Source of the DNA: Mycetocola_A sp015752285
GTDB taxonomy: Bacteria > Actinomycetota > Actinomycetes > Actinomycetales > Microbacteriaceae
NCBI RefSeq assembly: GCF_015752285.1
Contig: NZ_JADOUY010000003.1
Location: 186,001-250,000, forward strand
DNA length: 64,000 bases
Reading direction: 5' to 3'
Part shown: piece by piece, positions 51,651 to 59,865 of the stretch
Layout: the number at the start of each line of letters is the position of its first letter
Numbering within the stretch: the first letter of the stretch is position 1
Position numbers and translations under genes: made by a program
Notes under the pieces: model-generated
Database searches by the model: none
What the model saw: the letters and a program-made list of their open reading frames with translations, nothing else
Told to the model about the DNA's origin: nothing

Positions 51651-52655
51651 GTGAATCCCACTCGTCGCCTTGCGCCCCTCTCCCTCATTCCCGCAGCAGC
51701 ACTTCTTCTCAGCGGATGCTCCCCGGCAGCAGACGGGGCAGCCGCCGAGGCCGGAGGCATCCAGGTCGTCGCATCGACGAACGTCTACGGAAGCATCGCC
51801 GAAGCCATCGGCGGCGACAACATCGACCTCACGAACATCATCGACTCCGCCGCCCAGGACCCGCACAGCTATGAAGCAAGCGCGCAGGATCAGCTCGCCA
51901 TCTCGAAGGCCGACGTCATCGTCGAAAACGGGGGTGGATACGACCCGTTCATCGACACCCTCATCTCGGCGGCCGGGTCGGACGATGTCACCGTGCTCAC
52001 CGCCGTCGACCTCTCCGGCCTGCTGCCCGAAGACGAGCACGCCGAAGACGAGCACGCCGAAGACGAGCACGCCGAGGACGAGCACGCCCACGATCACGAG
52101 GCGGAGGGCGACGACCACGGCCACGTCGAAGGCTTCAACGAGCATGTCTGGTACGATCTCGCGACAGTGGACGCTCTCGCCGAAGAGCTCGCCCACCACT
52201 TCGCCGAGCTCGATCCGGACAACGCCGCCACCTATGACGAGAACTACACAGCGTTCGCCGATGAGATCGGAACGCTGACGGATACCGCCTCCGCGATCAA
52301 GACGGATGCCGACGGAACAGGCGTGGCGGTCACAGAGCCCGTTCCCGTGTACCTGCTCGAGGCATCCGGTCTGGTGAACCTCACTCCTGACGCGTTCAGC
52401 GAAGCGATCGAAGAGGGCACCGACGTCTCGCCTGCCAGCCTCAGCGAACTGCTCGACCTGATCGGCTCCGGCGACGTGTCGCTGCTCGCCTACAATGAGC
52501 AGACGAGCAGCCCCGAGACCGAACGCGTCCGTGAGGCTGCTGAACAGGAGTCCGTCCCCGTTGTCTCGTTCGCCGAGACGCTGCCGGACGGCGAGGACTA
52601 TGTGAGCTGGATGACCGACAACATCACCGCGATCTCGGACGCGCTGGATTCGTGA
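51651..52655 (+). CDS. znuA: zinc ABC transporter substrate-binding lipoprotein
   Basis: 334 residues. After a short signal (RLAPLSLIPAAALLLSGC, lipobox Cys ~20) the mature part has IQVVASTNVYGSIAEAIGG, DPHSYEASAQD (metal-ligand His), a His/Asp/Glu-rich loop (~125-160) and EHVWYDL with another ligand His. The loop includes a four-fold EDEHA repeat, encoded by a 15-bp unit (GAAGACGAGCACGCC) at 52029-52088. Start GTG 51651 is set by the TAACGT box and the signal peptide. It overlaps znuC by 4 nt and is behind the palindromic operator. Confidence 0.93.
   Translation: MNPTRRLAPLSLIPAAALLLSGCSPAADGAAAEAGGIQVVASTNVYGSIAEAIGGDNIDLTNIIDSAAQDPHSYEASAQDQLAISKADVIVENGGGYDPFIDTLISAAGSDDVTVLTAVDLSGLLPEDEHAEDEHAEDEHAEDEHAHDHEAEGDDHGHVEGFNEHVWYDLATVDALAEELAHHFAELDPDNAATYDENYTAFADEIGTLTDTASAIKTDADGTGVAVTEPVPVYLLEASGLVNLTPDAFSEAIEEGTDVSPASLSELLDLIGSGDVSLLAYNEQTSSPETERVREAAEQESVPVVSFAETLPDGEDYVSWMTDNITAISDALDS
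52029..52088 (+). repeat. 15-bp tandem repeat (4 units) inside znuA
   Basis: GAAGACGAGCACGCC repeats at 52029, 52044, 52059 and 52074, the last with one base changed. In frame it encodes EDEHA each time, in the metal-capturing loop of the binding protein. Confidence 0.95.
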
Positions 52656-53488
52656 CCATACCCGCCCACCGGCATCCGAGTGACCCGATCCTGAGCCTGG
52701 CAAGCGCATCGCTCGGCTTCGGTGGTCGCGATCTGTGGAAGGACCTGAACCTCGACGTCTGCTCGGGGGAGTTCCTCGCCGTGCTCGGGCCGAACGGATC
52801 GGGCAAGACCAGCCTGCTCAAGACGATCCTCGGCCAGCAGTCGCTGGATTCGGGCACGATCCGGTTCGACGGGCACGCTGTCCGTCGCGGTGATCGGCGG
52901 ATCGGTTACATTCCGCAGCAGAAACTCATTCCAGGCGGAACCCCCATGCGCGGCCGGGACCTCGTCGCGCTCGGCGTGAACGGTCACCGCTTCGGCCTGC
53001 CGCTCACCCGATCAGCCGAGAAGCGGCAGGTCGACGCGCTACTCGAGTCCGTCGGGGCGTCCGACTACGCAGACGAACCTGTCGGCAACCTCTCCGGAGG
53101 TGAACAGCAGCGACTTCGGGTCGGCCAGGCACTCGCCGGAGACCCGCGGATGCTGCTCTGCGATGAGCCCCTGCTCAGCCTCGACCTGCAGCACCAGCGC
53201 GGTGTTTCCGAACTCATCGACCGCCGCAGGCGTGAACACGGAACGCCGGTCGTCTTCGTGACCCACGACGTGAACCCTGTGCTCGGAATGGTCGATCGCA
53301 TCCTGTACTTCGCCGGCGGACAGTTTCGTGAGGGCACGCCAGACGAGGTCCTCACGAGCGAGGTCCTCACCGAGCTGTACGGTACGCCGATCGACGTGCT
53401 CCGTACCGGGGGGCGCGTGGTTGTCGTCGGCATCCCCGACAGCGAGACGCACCACCACCATCACCCGCACGGGGAGGCCGGAGCATGA
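52652..53488 (+). CDS. znuC: zinc ABC transporter ATP-binding protein with His-rich tail
   Basis: 278 residues. Walker A GPNGSGKTSLL, signature LSGGEQQRLRVGQAL, Walker B MLLCDEPLLSLD, and VTHDVNPVLGMVD (H-loop). It overlaps znuA by 4 nt (GTGA) and znuB by 4 nt (ATGA). Its C-terminal tail contains ETHHHHHPHGE, an unusual run of histidines which may bind zinc on the cytoplasmic side. Confidence 0.94.
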   Translation: MTIPAHRHPSDPILSLASASLGFGGRDLWKDLNLDVCSGEFLAVLGPNGSGKTSLLKTILGQQSLDSGTIRFDGHAVRRGDRRIGYIPQQKLIPGGTPMRGRDLVALGVNGHRFGLPLTRSAEKRQVDALLESVGASDYADEPVGNLSGGEQQRLRVGQALAGDPRMLLCDEPLLSLDLQHQRGVSELIDRRRREHGTPVVFVTHDVNPVLGMVDRILYFAGGQFREGTPDEVLTSEVLTELYGTPIDVLRTGGRVVVVGIPDSETHHHHHPHGEAGA

Positions 53489-54342
53489 CCGCTGACGACC
53501 TCTGGTCGCGGATGTTCAACTTCGAGAACTACGGCGAGCTCCTCGCCCTCGTGCAGAACTCGATCATCGCCGGCGCGATCCTTGGAATCGTCGGCGGTCT
53601 CATCGGCGTCTTCGTCATGCAGCGCGACATGGCATTCGCCGTGCACGGGATCAGTGAACTCTCGTTCGCCGGTGCCGCCGGCGCCCTGCTGTTCGGGCTC
53701 AACGTCGTCGCCGGGTCGCTCGCCGGAGCGCTCATTGCCGCGCTCGTCATCGGGCTGCTCGGCGCGCGGGCCCGCGACCGGAACTCGATCATCGGCGTCC
53801 TGATGCCGTTCGGGCTCGGGCTCGGCATTCTCTTCCTTGCCCTGTATCCGGGCAGGAGTGCCAATAAGTTCGGCCTTCTCACCGGACAGATCATCTCGGT
53901 CGACGACCCGCAGCTGACCTGGCTGAGCGCGATCAGCCTCGTCGTGCTCGTGGGGCTGCTCCTGATCTGGCGTCCGCTCAGCTTTGACAGCCTCGATGCC
54001 GATGTCGCTGCTGCCCGGGGAGTGCCGACGCGGTTCGTGTCGCTCGCGTTCATGGTGCTGCTCGGCCTCATCGTTGCGGTTTCGGTGCAGATCATCGGTG
54101 CGCTCCTCGTGCTCGCCCTGCTCGTCACCCCGGCCGCAGCGGCACTGCGGCTCTCGGCATCGCCGATTCTCGTTCCCGTGCTCGCGATGGCGTTCGGCCT
54201 CGTCTCCGCCGTTGGCGGCATCCTGCTGGCGATCGGAGGTTCGTTGCCGATCAGCCCGTACATCACGACGATCTCGTTCGGCATCTACCTCGTCGCCCGC
54301 CTGGTCGGCCTGCGTGCGAAGCCCCGCCCCGGGCTACGCTAG
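53485..54342 (+). CDS. znuB: zinc ABC transporter permease
   Basis: 285 residues, about 8 membrane segments of the metal ABC-3 family: GAILGIVGGLIGVFVMQRDM, MAFAVHGISELSFAGAAGAL (the conserved HxxSE-like helix), LIVAVSVQIIGALLVLALLV and TPAAAALRLS. It forms the channel for zinc (or manganese) taken over from ZnuA. The Zur gene follows 28 bases downstream. Confidence 0.94.
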   Translation: MTADDLWSRMFNFENYGELLALVQNSIIAGAILGIVGGLIGVFVMQRDMAFAVHGISELSFAGAAGALLFGLNVVAGSLAGALIAALVIGLLGARARDRNSIIGVLMPFGLGLGILFLALYPGRSANKFGLLTGQIISVDDPQLTWLSAISLVVLVGLLLIWRPLSFDSLDADVAAARGVPTRFVSLAFMVLLGLIVAVSVQIIGALLVLALLVTPAAAALRLSASPILVPVLAMAFGLVSAVGGILLAIGGSLPISPYITTISFGIYLVARLVGLRAKPRPGLR

Positions 54343-54370
54343 AACTTTCAACGAGAGAGGCGGTGACACC

Positions 54371-54769
54371 GTGGTTGTGAAGAGGAACACCTGGCAACGT
54401 GAAGCCGTGCGCGAGGCGCTCGACTCTCGACTCGGTTTCGTCAGTGCTCAGGGTCTGCACCAGGGCCTGCGTGACTCCGGGTCGCACATCGGACTCGCCA
54501 CCGTCTATCGCGCCCTGGCCGATCTCGCGAACGAGGGCGAAGCCGATTCGCTGCAGTCGCCGGAGGGTGAGAGCCTGTACCGCGCCTGCGCATCGACCGG
54601 TCACCACCACCACCTCATCTGCCGCAATTGCGGACTCACCGTCGAGATCGCCGCGACCGAGGTCGAGCAGTGGGCCAGGCAAACGGCATCCGAACACGGC
54701 TTCACCGATGCGAGACACATCGTCGACATCTTCGGTCTCTGCGCCGCCTGCACCGCGGCATCCGCCTGA
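54371..54769 (+). CDS. zur: Fur-family zinc uptake regulator
   Basis: 132 residues. N-terminal winged helix (RNTWQREAVREALDS, LATVYRALADLANEGEADSL), hinge SLYRACASTGHHHHLICRNC and a dimerisation half with structural zinc motifs CRNCG and CAACT (two CxxC pairs). The HHHHLIC segment supplies regulatory zinc ligands. With zinc bound it should repress its own operon through the palindrome at 51615-51631. GTG at 54371 is chosen; 54377 is possible. The order znuA-znuC-znuB-zur supports Zur rather than Fur. Confidence 0.92.
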   Translation: MVVKRNTWQREAVREALDSRLGFVSAQGLHQGLRDSGSHIGLATVYRALADLANEGEADSLQSPEGESLYRACASTGHHHHLICRNCGLTVEIAATEVEQWARQTASEHGFTDARHIVDIFGLCAACTAASA

Positions 54770-54799
54770 CCGTCATTCGCAGAACCGCGGAATCTCCTG

Positions 54800-54939
54800 T
54801 ACGATTGACCCTTGGCTGAGTGGGCACCTCCCACTCGGATCGCATACACAATCCCCTCGTCGTGAAATTCGGGTGGTTTTGTGTGCCGACAAGAGATCTT
54901 GGGCAGGGCGAAAGTCCTGCGGTACTGAAGGAGAGAACC
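54800..54939 (+). promoter_or_regulatory. promoter and structured leader of the rpmB-rpmG-rpsN operon
   Basis: TACGAT (54800-54805) is a good -10 box; TTCGCA about 17-18 nt upstream is a weak -35. A hairpin GAGTGGG/CCCACTC (54818-54824, 54830-54836) begins the ~130-base leader, which ends in AAGGAGA before the ATG. No TGATAA...TTATCA palindrome is seen here, so Zur control is not supported by this stretch. Confidence 0.6.
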
Positions 54940-55176
54940 ATGGCAGCAACCTGCCAGGTGACTGGAGCCATTCCCGGCTTCGGACACAACATTTCGCACT
55001 CGCACCGACGCACCAAGCGTCGCTTCGACCCGAACGTGCAGAAGAAGACGTACTTCGTGCCGTCGCTTCGCCGCAACGTCACGCTCACGCTGAGCGCCAA
55101 GGGCATCAAGGTCATCGATGCTCGTGGAATTGAGTCAGTCGTCAAGGACATCCTGGCTCGTGGGGAGAAGATCTAA
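54940..55176 (+). CDS. rpmB: 50S ribosomal protein L28, zinc-free (C-) form
   Basis: 78 residues beginning MAATCQVTGAIPGFGHNISH with the SHRRTKRRFDPNVQKKTYF core of L28. Only one cysteine remains (CQVTG), so the two CxxC pairs of the zinc-binding form are absent. The ATG has GGAGAGAACC upstream. First gene of a three-gene ribosomal operon; it overlaps rpmG by one base (TAATG). Confidence 0.95.
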   Translation: MAATCQVTGAIPGFGHNISHSHRRTKRRFDPNVQKKTYFVPSLRRNVTLTLSAKGIKVIDARGIESVVKDILARGEKI

Positions 55177-55343
55177 TGGCAAAAGCACAGGACGTACGTC
55201 CGATCATCAAGCTTCGTTCGACGGCAGGAACCGGTTACACCTACGTGACCAAGAAGAACCGCCGCAACGACCCCGACCGTCTCGTACTCAAGAAGTACGA
55301 CCCCGTAGTGCGCAAGCACGTTGAATTCCGAGAGGAGCGCTAA
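55176..55343 (+). CDS. rpmG: 50S ribosomal protein L33, zinc-free (C-) form
   Basis: 55 residues: MAKAQDVRPIIKLRSTAGTG, YTYVTKKNRRNDPDRLVLKK and the ending YDPVVRKHVEFREER, all standard L33. No cysteine is present, so it is the zinc-independent form. The ATG overlaps the rpmB stop; the next gene begins 3 bases after the stop. Confidence 0.96.
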   Translation: MAKAQDVRPIIKLRSTAGTGYTYVTKKNRRNDPDRLVLKKYDPVVRKHVEFREER

Positions 55344-55346
55344 GCC

Positions 55347-55652
55347 ATGGCTAAGAAGAGCATGATCGCGAAGAACAACCAGCGCAAAGTTATCGTTGAG
55401 CGTTACGCAGCAAAGCGCCTCGAGCTGAAGAAGGCCCTCGTGGACCCGAACGGCACCGACGAGTCGCGCGAAGCGGCCCGCCTCGGCCTGCAGAAGCTTC
55501 CCCGCAACGCCTCACCGGTGCGCCTGCGCAACCGTGACGCCGTCGACGGACGCCCCCGCGGCCACCTCTCGAAGTTCGGCATCTCGCGTGTCCGCTTCCG
55601 TGACATGGCGCACAAGGGCGAACTGCCCGGCATCACCAAGTCGAGCTGGTAA
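55347..55652 (+). CDS. rpsN: 30S ribosomal protein S14, zinc-free long form
   Basis: 101 residues, the long S14 form: MAKKSMIAKNNQRKVIVERY, LQKLPRNASPVRLRNRDAVD and GHLSKFGISRVRFRDMAHKG. The short zinc form has CxxC pairs; this one has no cysteine. It ends a rpmB-rpmG-rpsN operon next to the zinc-uptake genes and is followed by a strong hairpin. Confidence 0.96.
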   Translation: MAKKSMIAKNNQRKVIVERYAAKRLELKKALVDPNGTDESREAARLGLQKLPRNASPVRLRNRDAVDGRPRGHLSKFGISRVRFRDMAHKGELPGITKSSW

Positions 55653-55669
55653 GCACCACCGTCTCACTT

Positions 55670-55707
55670 CGAAACGGGTGTCGGCCTTCGGGCCGACACC
55701 CGTTTCG
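55670..55707. terminator. strong hairpin after rpsN
   Basis: CGAAACGGGTGTCGGCC (55670-55686) pairs perfectly with GGCCGACACCCGTTTCG (55691-55707) around a TTCG tetraloop. It lies 17 bases after the rpsN stop; only a short TCGTCGTT follows. Confidence 0.92.
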
Positions 55708-55798
55708 TCGTTCCGCCCGCGCTGCAGTGATTTCAGACGACGCTCCGTGTCGTAGAGTGACTCCAGCATCTACCCCGCTTTCGTTGATCGGAACACCC

Positions 55799-56551
55799 GT
55801 GAACGCATCCGCTCTTCGTGGTCTCGACCGCTTCGGCGCAATTCTCTTCGACCTCGACGGCGTTCTGACGCCGACGGCCGACCTGCACCGCTACGCCTGG
55901 AAGTCGATGTTCGACGAGGTCTTCGCCGAGAAAAACGTGGCGAGCCCGTACACGGACGATGACTATTTCGAGCACCTCGACGGTAAGCGGCGCTACGACG
56001 GCGTCGCCGGCATCCTGAACTCCCGCGGCATCCGCCTGCCGCTCGGCTCGCCTGACGACCCACCAACGGCAGACACGATCTCGGGCATCGGGAATCGCAA
56101 GAACGAGTACTTTGCCCGAGCCCTCGACGCACAGGGAATTCGGCCGTACCCCGGTTCGCTCACCCTCGTGACCGAATTGTGGGAGCGAGGGATGCCGATG
56201 GGCGTCGTCTCGAGTTCGAACAATGCGCGTTGGGTGCTCACCTCCGCTGACCTCATCGACAAGTTCCCCATCATCGTCGACGGGGTCGTCGCCGCTCGCG
56301 AGTCGCTCGCAAGCAAGCCGGCGCCAGACATGTTTCTCTTCGCCGCACAGCAGATGGACCTGTCGCCCACCGACATCGTGGTGTTCGAAGACGCCATCTC
56401 CGGTGTCGCGTCAGCGCGCGCGGCACACTTCGGTCTTGTCATCGGTGTGGACCGGGGAGCCGGTCACGACGTTCTCCTCGAGGCGGGGGCGGATGCCGTC
56501 ATCGATGATTTGGCGGTCTATACGTCTGCACACTCCGAGCCTCACAACTGA
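55799..56551 (+). CDS. HAD-family hydrolase, beta-phosphoglucomutase-like
   Basis: 250 residues. The nucleophile Asp18 lies in ILFDLDGVLTPTA, and VVSSSNNARWVL, KPAPDMFLF and VVFEDAISGV provide motifs II-IV. The cap domain has the PGM-like KRRYDGVAGILNSRGI segment. With the GH65 phosphorylase that follows, it fits a beta-phosphoglucomutase converting beta-glucose 1-phosphate to glucose 6-phosphate. Start GTG 55799 is taken from family length; TAGAGT (55753-55758) upstream may be its promoter. Confidence 0.85.
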   Translation: MNASALRGLDRFGAILFDLDGVLTPTADLHRYAWKSMFDEVFAEKNVASPYTDDDYFEHLDGKRRYDGVAGILNSRGIRLPLGSPDDPPTADTISGIGNRKNEYFARALDAQGIRPYPGSLTLVTELWERGMPMGVVSSSNNARWVLTSADLIDKFPIIVDGVVAARESLASKPAPDMFLFAAQQMDLSPTDIVVFEDAISGVASARAAHFGLVIGVDRGAGHDVLLEAGADAVIDDLAVYTSAHSEPHN

Positions 56552-56629
56552 TCGCGCCCCTGGCGACCTCAGCACCCCACCGTAGTTCTCCTCCCTTTAT
56601 TTGACCCGACCACTGAGAGTCCCTGGCAC

Positions 56630-59077
56630 ATGAATCGTGACCGTTTCCCCATCGACCCGTGGCGCCTCGTCGAGACCGAATACGACGCCGCAACGCTCGG
56701 CCTGACCGAGTCCCTCTTCGCCGTCGGGAACGGTTACCTCGGAATGCGTGGCAACGCCGCCGAGGGCCGTACGGCGCATGAACACGGCACATATGTGAAC
56801 GGGCTCCACGAGACGTGGAAGATCCGTCACGCCGAGGCGGCATACGGTTTCGCCGAGGTGGGTCAGATGATGGTCAATGCTCCAGACAGCAAGGTGATGC
56901 GGCTCTACGTCGACGATGAGCCTCTGGCGCTCGACGTGGCCGACCTGCTCAGCTACGAGCGCACCCTCGACTTCCGTGACGGCGTCCTCCGCAGGGACCT
57001 GCTGTGGCGAACACCGTCAGGCAAGCGTGTTCAGGTGCGAGCGACCCGGATGGTCTCGTTCCCCGAGCGTCACCTTGCGGTGATGACTCTCGAGGTGACG
57101 ATGCTCGATGCCGACGCACCCCTCACCATCTCCTGCCAGCTGCTCAACCGTCAGGACGGTGAAGACGAGTACGACGGCTCGAACAGCGGTGATGAGATGA
57201 ATGATCCCCGTACAGCAGGCCGCGTGACCGAGCGCGTCTTCCATCCGCAGGAACACTGGCAGGATGGCGATCGAAGCGTTCTGAGCTACCGGGTCGCCAA
57301 CTCGGAGATGACCCTCGCCCTCGCCGCCGACCACATCGTCTCCACGCCGAACGACTACACCGTCGAGCGGTACATCGACGGGAACATCGCGAAAAACGTC
57401 TACGCGATCAACGCGCGAAAGGGTGACACGGTCACCGTCACCAAGATCGTGACCTACCACAGCTCCAGGAGTACGCCCACCCGCGAACTCGTGGACCGGT
57501 GCCGCCGCACCCTCGACCGGATCCGGTCGGCAGGGGTCGCCGCACAATACGCCAGGCAAGCGGAGTGGCTGGCCGAGTTCTGGGAGCGTTCCGATGTGGA
57601 GGTCTCCGACCATGACGATCTGCAGCAGGCAGTGCGCTGGAACCTCTTCCACCTCGCCCAGGCCGCAGGGCGCGCCGACGGCCTCGGGATTCCGGCGAAG
57701 GGGGTGACAGGGAACGGCTACAGCGGCCACTACTTCTGGGACACCGAGATCTACATGGTGCCGTTCATGTCGTACACCAGCCCGCACTGGGCCCGGAACG
57801 CCCTGCGCATTCGGGAACGCATGCTCCCTGCCGCCAGGGATCGCGCCCGCAAGCTCAATGAAGCCGGTGCTCTCTTCCCGTGGCGCACGATCAACGGCGA
57901 AGAGGCATCCGCCTACTACGCCGCCGGTACGGCTCAGTACCACATCAACGCCGACGTGACCTATGCCCTCGCGAAGTACATCGATGCGACCGGTGACGTC
58001 GATTTCCTGAGTCACGGTGCCGTCGACATCGCGGTCGAGACGGCCCGGCTCTGGACGACGCTGGGATTCTGGCGATCGAACGGGGAGGATCGATTCGAAA
58101 TTCACGGGGTGACCGGGCCGGACGAATACACCACGGTCGTCAACAACAACCTGTTCACCAACGTGATGGCGCGGTTCAACCTCCGCTATGCGATTCAGGC
58201 GCTGTGCACGCTTGAGAAAGAGAGCCCGGACGCCTACCGCCGCGCCGTGAAACGGCTGGATCTCGACGCCAGCGAACTCGTCGAATGGGAGCGCGTCGCG
58301 GCTGCCATGTTCATTCCTCATTCCGAGTCCCTGCAGATTCACCCGCAGGACTCCCAGTTTCTCCAGCGCGAAGTGTGGGACCTCGAGGCGACGCCTGACG
58401 ACCGCAAACCGCTGATGCTGCATTTCCACCCTCTGGTGATCTACCGGTTCCAGGTGCTCAAGCAGGCGGACGTCGTCCTCGCCCTCTTCCTCCAGGGCGA
58501 TCAATTCACCTTCGACGAGAAGCTCGCGGATTTCGACTATTACGACCCGCTGACAACGAGCGATTCGAGCCTGTCGAAGATCGTGCAGTCGATCATCGCC
58601 GCCGAGGTGGGATACCAGGACCTCGCGCTCGACTACTTCCTGGACACGGTGTTCGTTGACCTCGAAGACAGGCACGGCAACACGCCCGACGGTGTTCACG
58701 TTGCCGCAGCCGGTGGGGTCTGGAGTTCACTCGTCTCCGGTTTCGGTGGAATGCGTGACTACGAGGGGATGCTGACATTCGATCCGCGACTTCCGAAGGA
58801 CTGGCCGGAGCTTCGATACCGGTTGGCGTGGCGCGGAACCCGCATGCTCGTCACACTCACCGCCGAGTCCATGCGCGTCTCCGTGATTGACGGTGACGGA
58901 CCTGTGGCGTTCACCGTGCGCGGAGAGTCGTTCGAGGTCGCAGCCGGGCGTGCCGTCGATGTGGCCCTCGACGGCCAGGGCCCGACCCGGGATGATGCGC
59001 CCGTCCAGAAACGCCGCAACCGTCGCGACGACGGCAGCATGATGGTACCCGCCGCAGCGCAATTCGCGGACGACTGA
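56630..59077 (+). CDS. glycoside hydrolase family 65 phosphorylase (disaccharide phosphorylase)
   Basis: 815 residues. The N-terminal beta-sandwich begins FPIDPWRLVETEYDAATLGL with ESLFAVGNGYLGMRGN; the (alpha/alpha)6 catalytic domain carries the general-acid Glu499 in TGPDEYTTVVNNN and a phosphate-binding segment in GVHVAAAGGVWSSLVSGFGG. Members phosphorolyse trehalose, maltose, kojibiose or nigerose to beta-glucose 1-phosphate; the exact sugar cannot be told. It lies 78 bases after the HAD gene, which would process its product. Confidence 0.92.
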   Translation: MNRDRFPIDPWRLVETEYDAATLGLTESLFAVGNGYLGMRGNAAEGRTAHEHGTYVNGLHETWKIRHAEAAYGFAEVGQMMVNAPDSKVMRLYVDDEPLALDVADLLSYERTLDFRDGVLRRDLLWRTPSGKRVQVRATRMVSFPERHLAVMTLEVTMLDADAPLTISCQLLNRQDGEDEYDGSNSGDEMNDPRTAGRVTERVFHPQEHWQDGDRSVLSYRVANSEMTLALAADHIVSTPNDYTVERYIDGNIAKNVYAINARKGDTVTVTKIVTYHSSRSTPTRELVDRCRRTLDRIRSAGVAAQYARQAEWLAEFWERSDVEVSDHDDLQQAVRWNLFHLAQAAGRADGLGIPAKGVTGNGYSGHYFWDTEIYMVPFMSYTSPHWARNALRIRERMLPAARDRARKLNEAGALFPWRTINGEEASAYYAAGTAQYHINADVTYALAKYIDATGDVDFLSHGAVDIAVETARLWTTLGFWRSNGEDRFEIHGVTGPDEYTTVVNNNLFTNVMARFNLRYAIQALCTLEKESPDAYRRAVKRLDLDASELVEWERVAAAMFIPHSESLQIHPQDSQFLQREVWDLEATPDDRKPLMLHFHPLVIYRFQVLKQADVVLALFLQGDQFTFDEKLADFDYYDPLTTSDSSLSKIVQSIIAAEVGYQDLALDYFLDTVFVDLEDRHGNTPDGVHVAAAGGVWSSLVSGFGGMRDYEGMLTFDPRLPKDWPELRYRLAWRGTRMLVTLTAESMRVSVIDGDGPVAFTVRGESFEVAAGRAVDVALDGQGPTRDDAPVQKRRNRRDDGSMMVPAAAQFADD

Positions 59078-59351
59078 GCGGAGCGCTGTGCGGCGAAAGC
59101 GCCTTTGCCCACATTCGGCGGAATTCCGCGGTTTTTCGCTCACAGCGTGATTCAGGCCCCGAAAAGTGGTGTCAAAGTGACGGATGCTGTGACACGCCGC
59201 ATAAAAACAGGGCACACGAGCCAGATTTCCGCGAAAACATGCGGATCTCTGATACGTTCGAGGCGGTCAATCAGACCGGCTCGAGGGCACTATCGACTCG
59301 GGTGAAGTTCTAAACAGGCTGTAGAAAGCAAAGTCCGAGGAGGACAACTCA

Positions 59352-59639
59352 ATGGCTGATAAGTCGCTTAACAAGACCGAGCTCGTTGCAAAGATCGCAT
59401 CAGAGTCGAACCAGAGCCAGGCCACCGTTGGCGGCGTCCTCGACTCGCTGTTCGCCGTTCTCGCTGACTCGGTCAGCAACGACGTCAAGGTCACCATCCC
59501 GGGTTGGCTCGCAGTCGAGCGCACCTCGCGTGCAGCACGCACGGGCCGCAACCCCCAGACCGGCGCCGAGATCCAGATCCCGGCCGGCCACTCGGTCAAG
59601 GTTTCGGCTGGATCGAAGCTCAAGGCTGCAGCAAAGTAG
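59352..59639 (+). CDS. hup: HU-family DNA-binding protein
   Basis: 95 residues: SLNKTELVAKIASESNQSQA, VKVTIPGWLAVERTSRAART, GRNPQTGAEIQIPAGHSVKV and a Lys-rich end. The GRNPQTG beta-arm intercalates in DNA. It lacks the long Lys/Ala/Pro tail of mycobacterial HupB. GAGGAGG precedes the ATG by 9 nt; the 274-base gap upstream contains only a possible TACGTT box near 59261 and a GGCGGAATTCCGC palindrome, but no gene. Confidence 0.96.
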   Translation: MADKSLNKTELVAKIASESNQSQATVGGVLDSLFAVLADSVSNDVKVTIPGWLAVERTSRAARTGRNPQTGAEIQIPAGHSVKVSAGSKLKAAAK

Positions 59640-59646
59640 TCGTCCG

Positions 59647-59684
59647 GAAGGGGGATGTCGCGCGTGAGCGCGGCATCCCCCTTC
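59647..59684 (+). terminator. hairpin after hup
   Basis: GAAGGGGGATG (59647-59657) pairs with CATCCCCCTTC (59674-59684), with an inner CGCGC/GCGCG extension. It begins 7 bases after the stop. Confidence 0.9.
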
Positions 59685-59723
59685 TGTCGTTAACGCGCGC
59701 TCCGGCATCCGTCCACCCGGCTT

Positions 59724-59801
59724 CAAATTCAGGAGATCCGCGGTGGCACGCCGTACCAGAGCGCTCCCACGCGGCGTGTCGGGCACGTTCTCCTGAATTT
59801 G
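59724..59801. repeat. nested-palindrome repeat, copy B
   Basis: Outer arms CAAATTCAGGAGA (59724-59736) and TCTCCTGAATTTG (59789-59801) match perfectly; a shorter inner CACGCCG/CGGCGTG pair (59748-59753, 59772-59778 region) and the loop AGCGCTCCC correspond to copy A at 37523-37598. It lies between the hup hairpin and the promoter of the next gene. Confidence 0.85.
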
Positions 59802-59865
59802 CAGCCCTGCGAGCGGGTCAGGCTGCTCGGAGTTTCGGCAGCAGCCCACAACGTAGGCTTAGACG

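Noticed and set aside
54770..54939. Zur operator in front of rpmB
   Set aside because: No palindrome resembling TGATAAC.GTTATCA is present; only a plain -10 box and a GAGTGGG hairpin.
57017..58699. 560-codon minus-strand frame opposite the GH65 gene
   Set aside because: Antisense to a full-length, motif-bearing phosphorylase; no recognisable motif.
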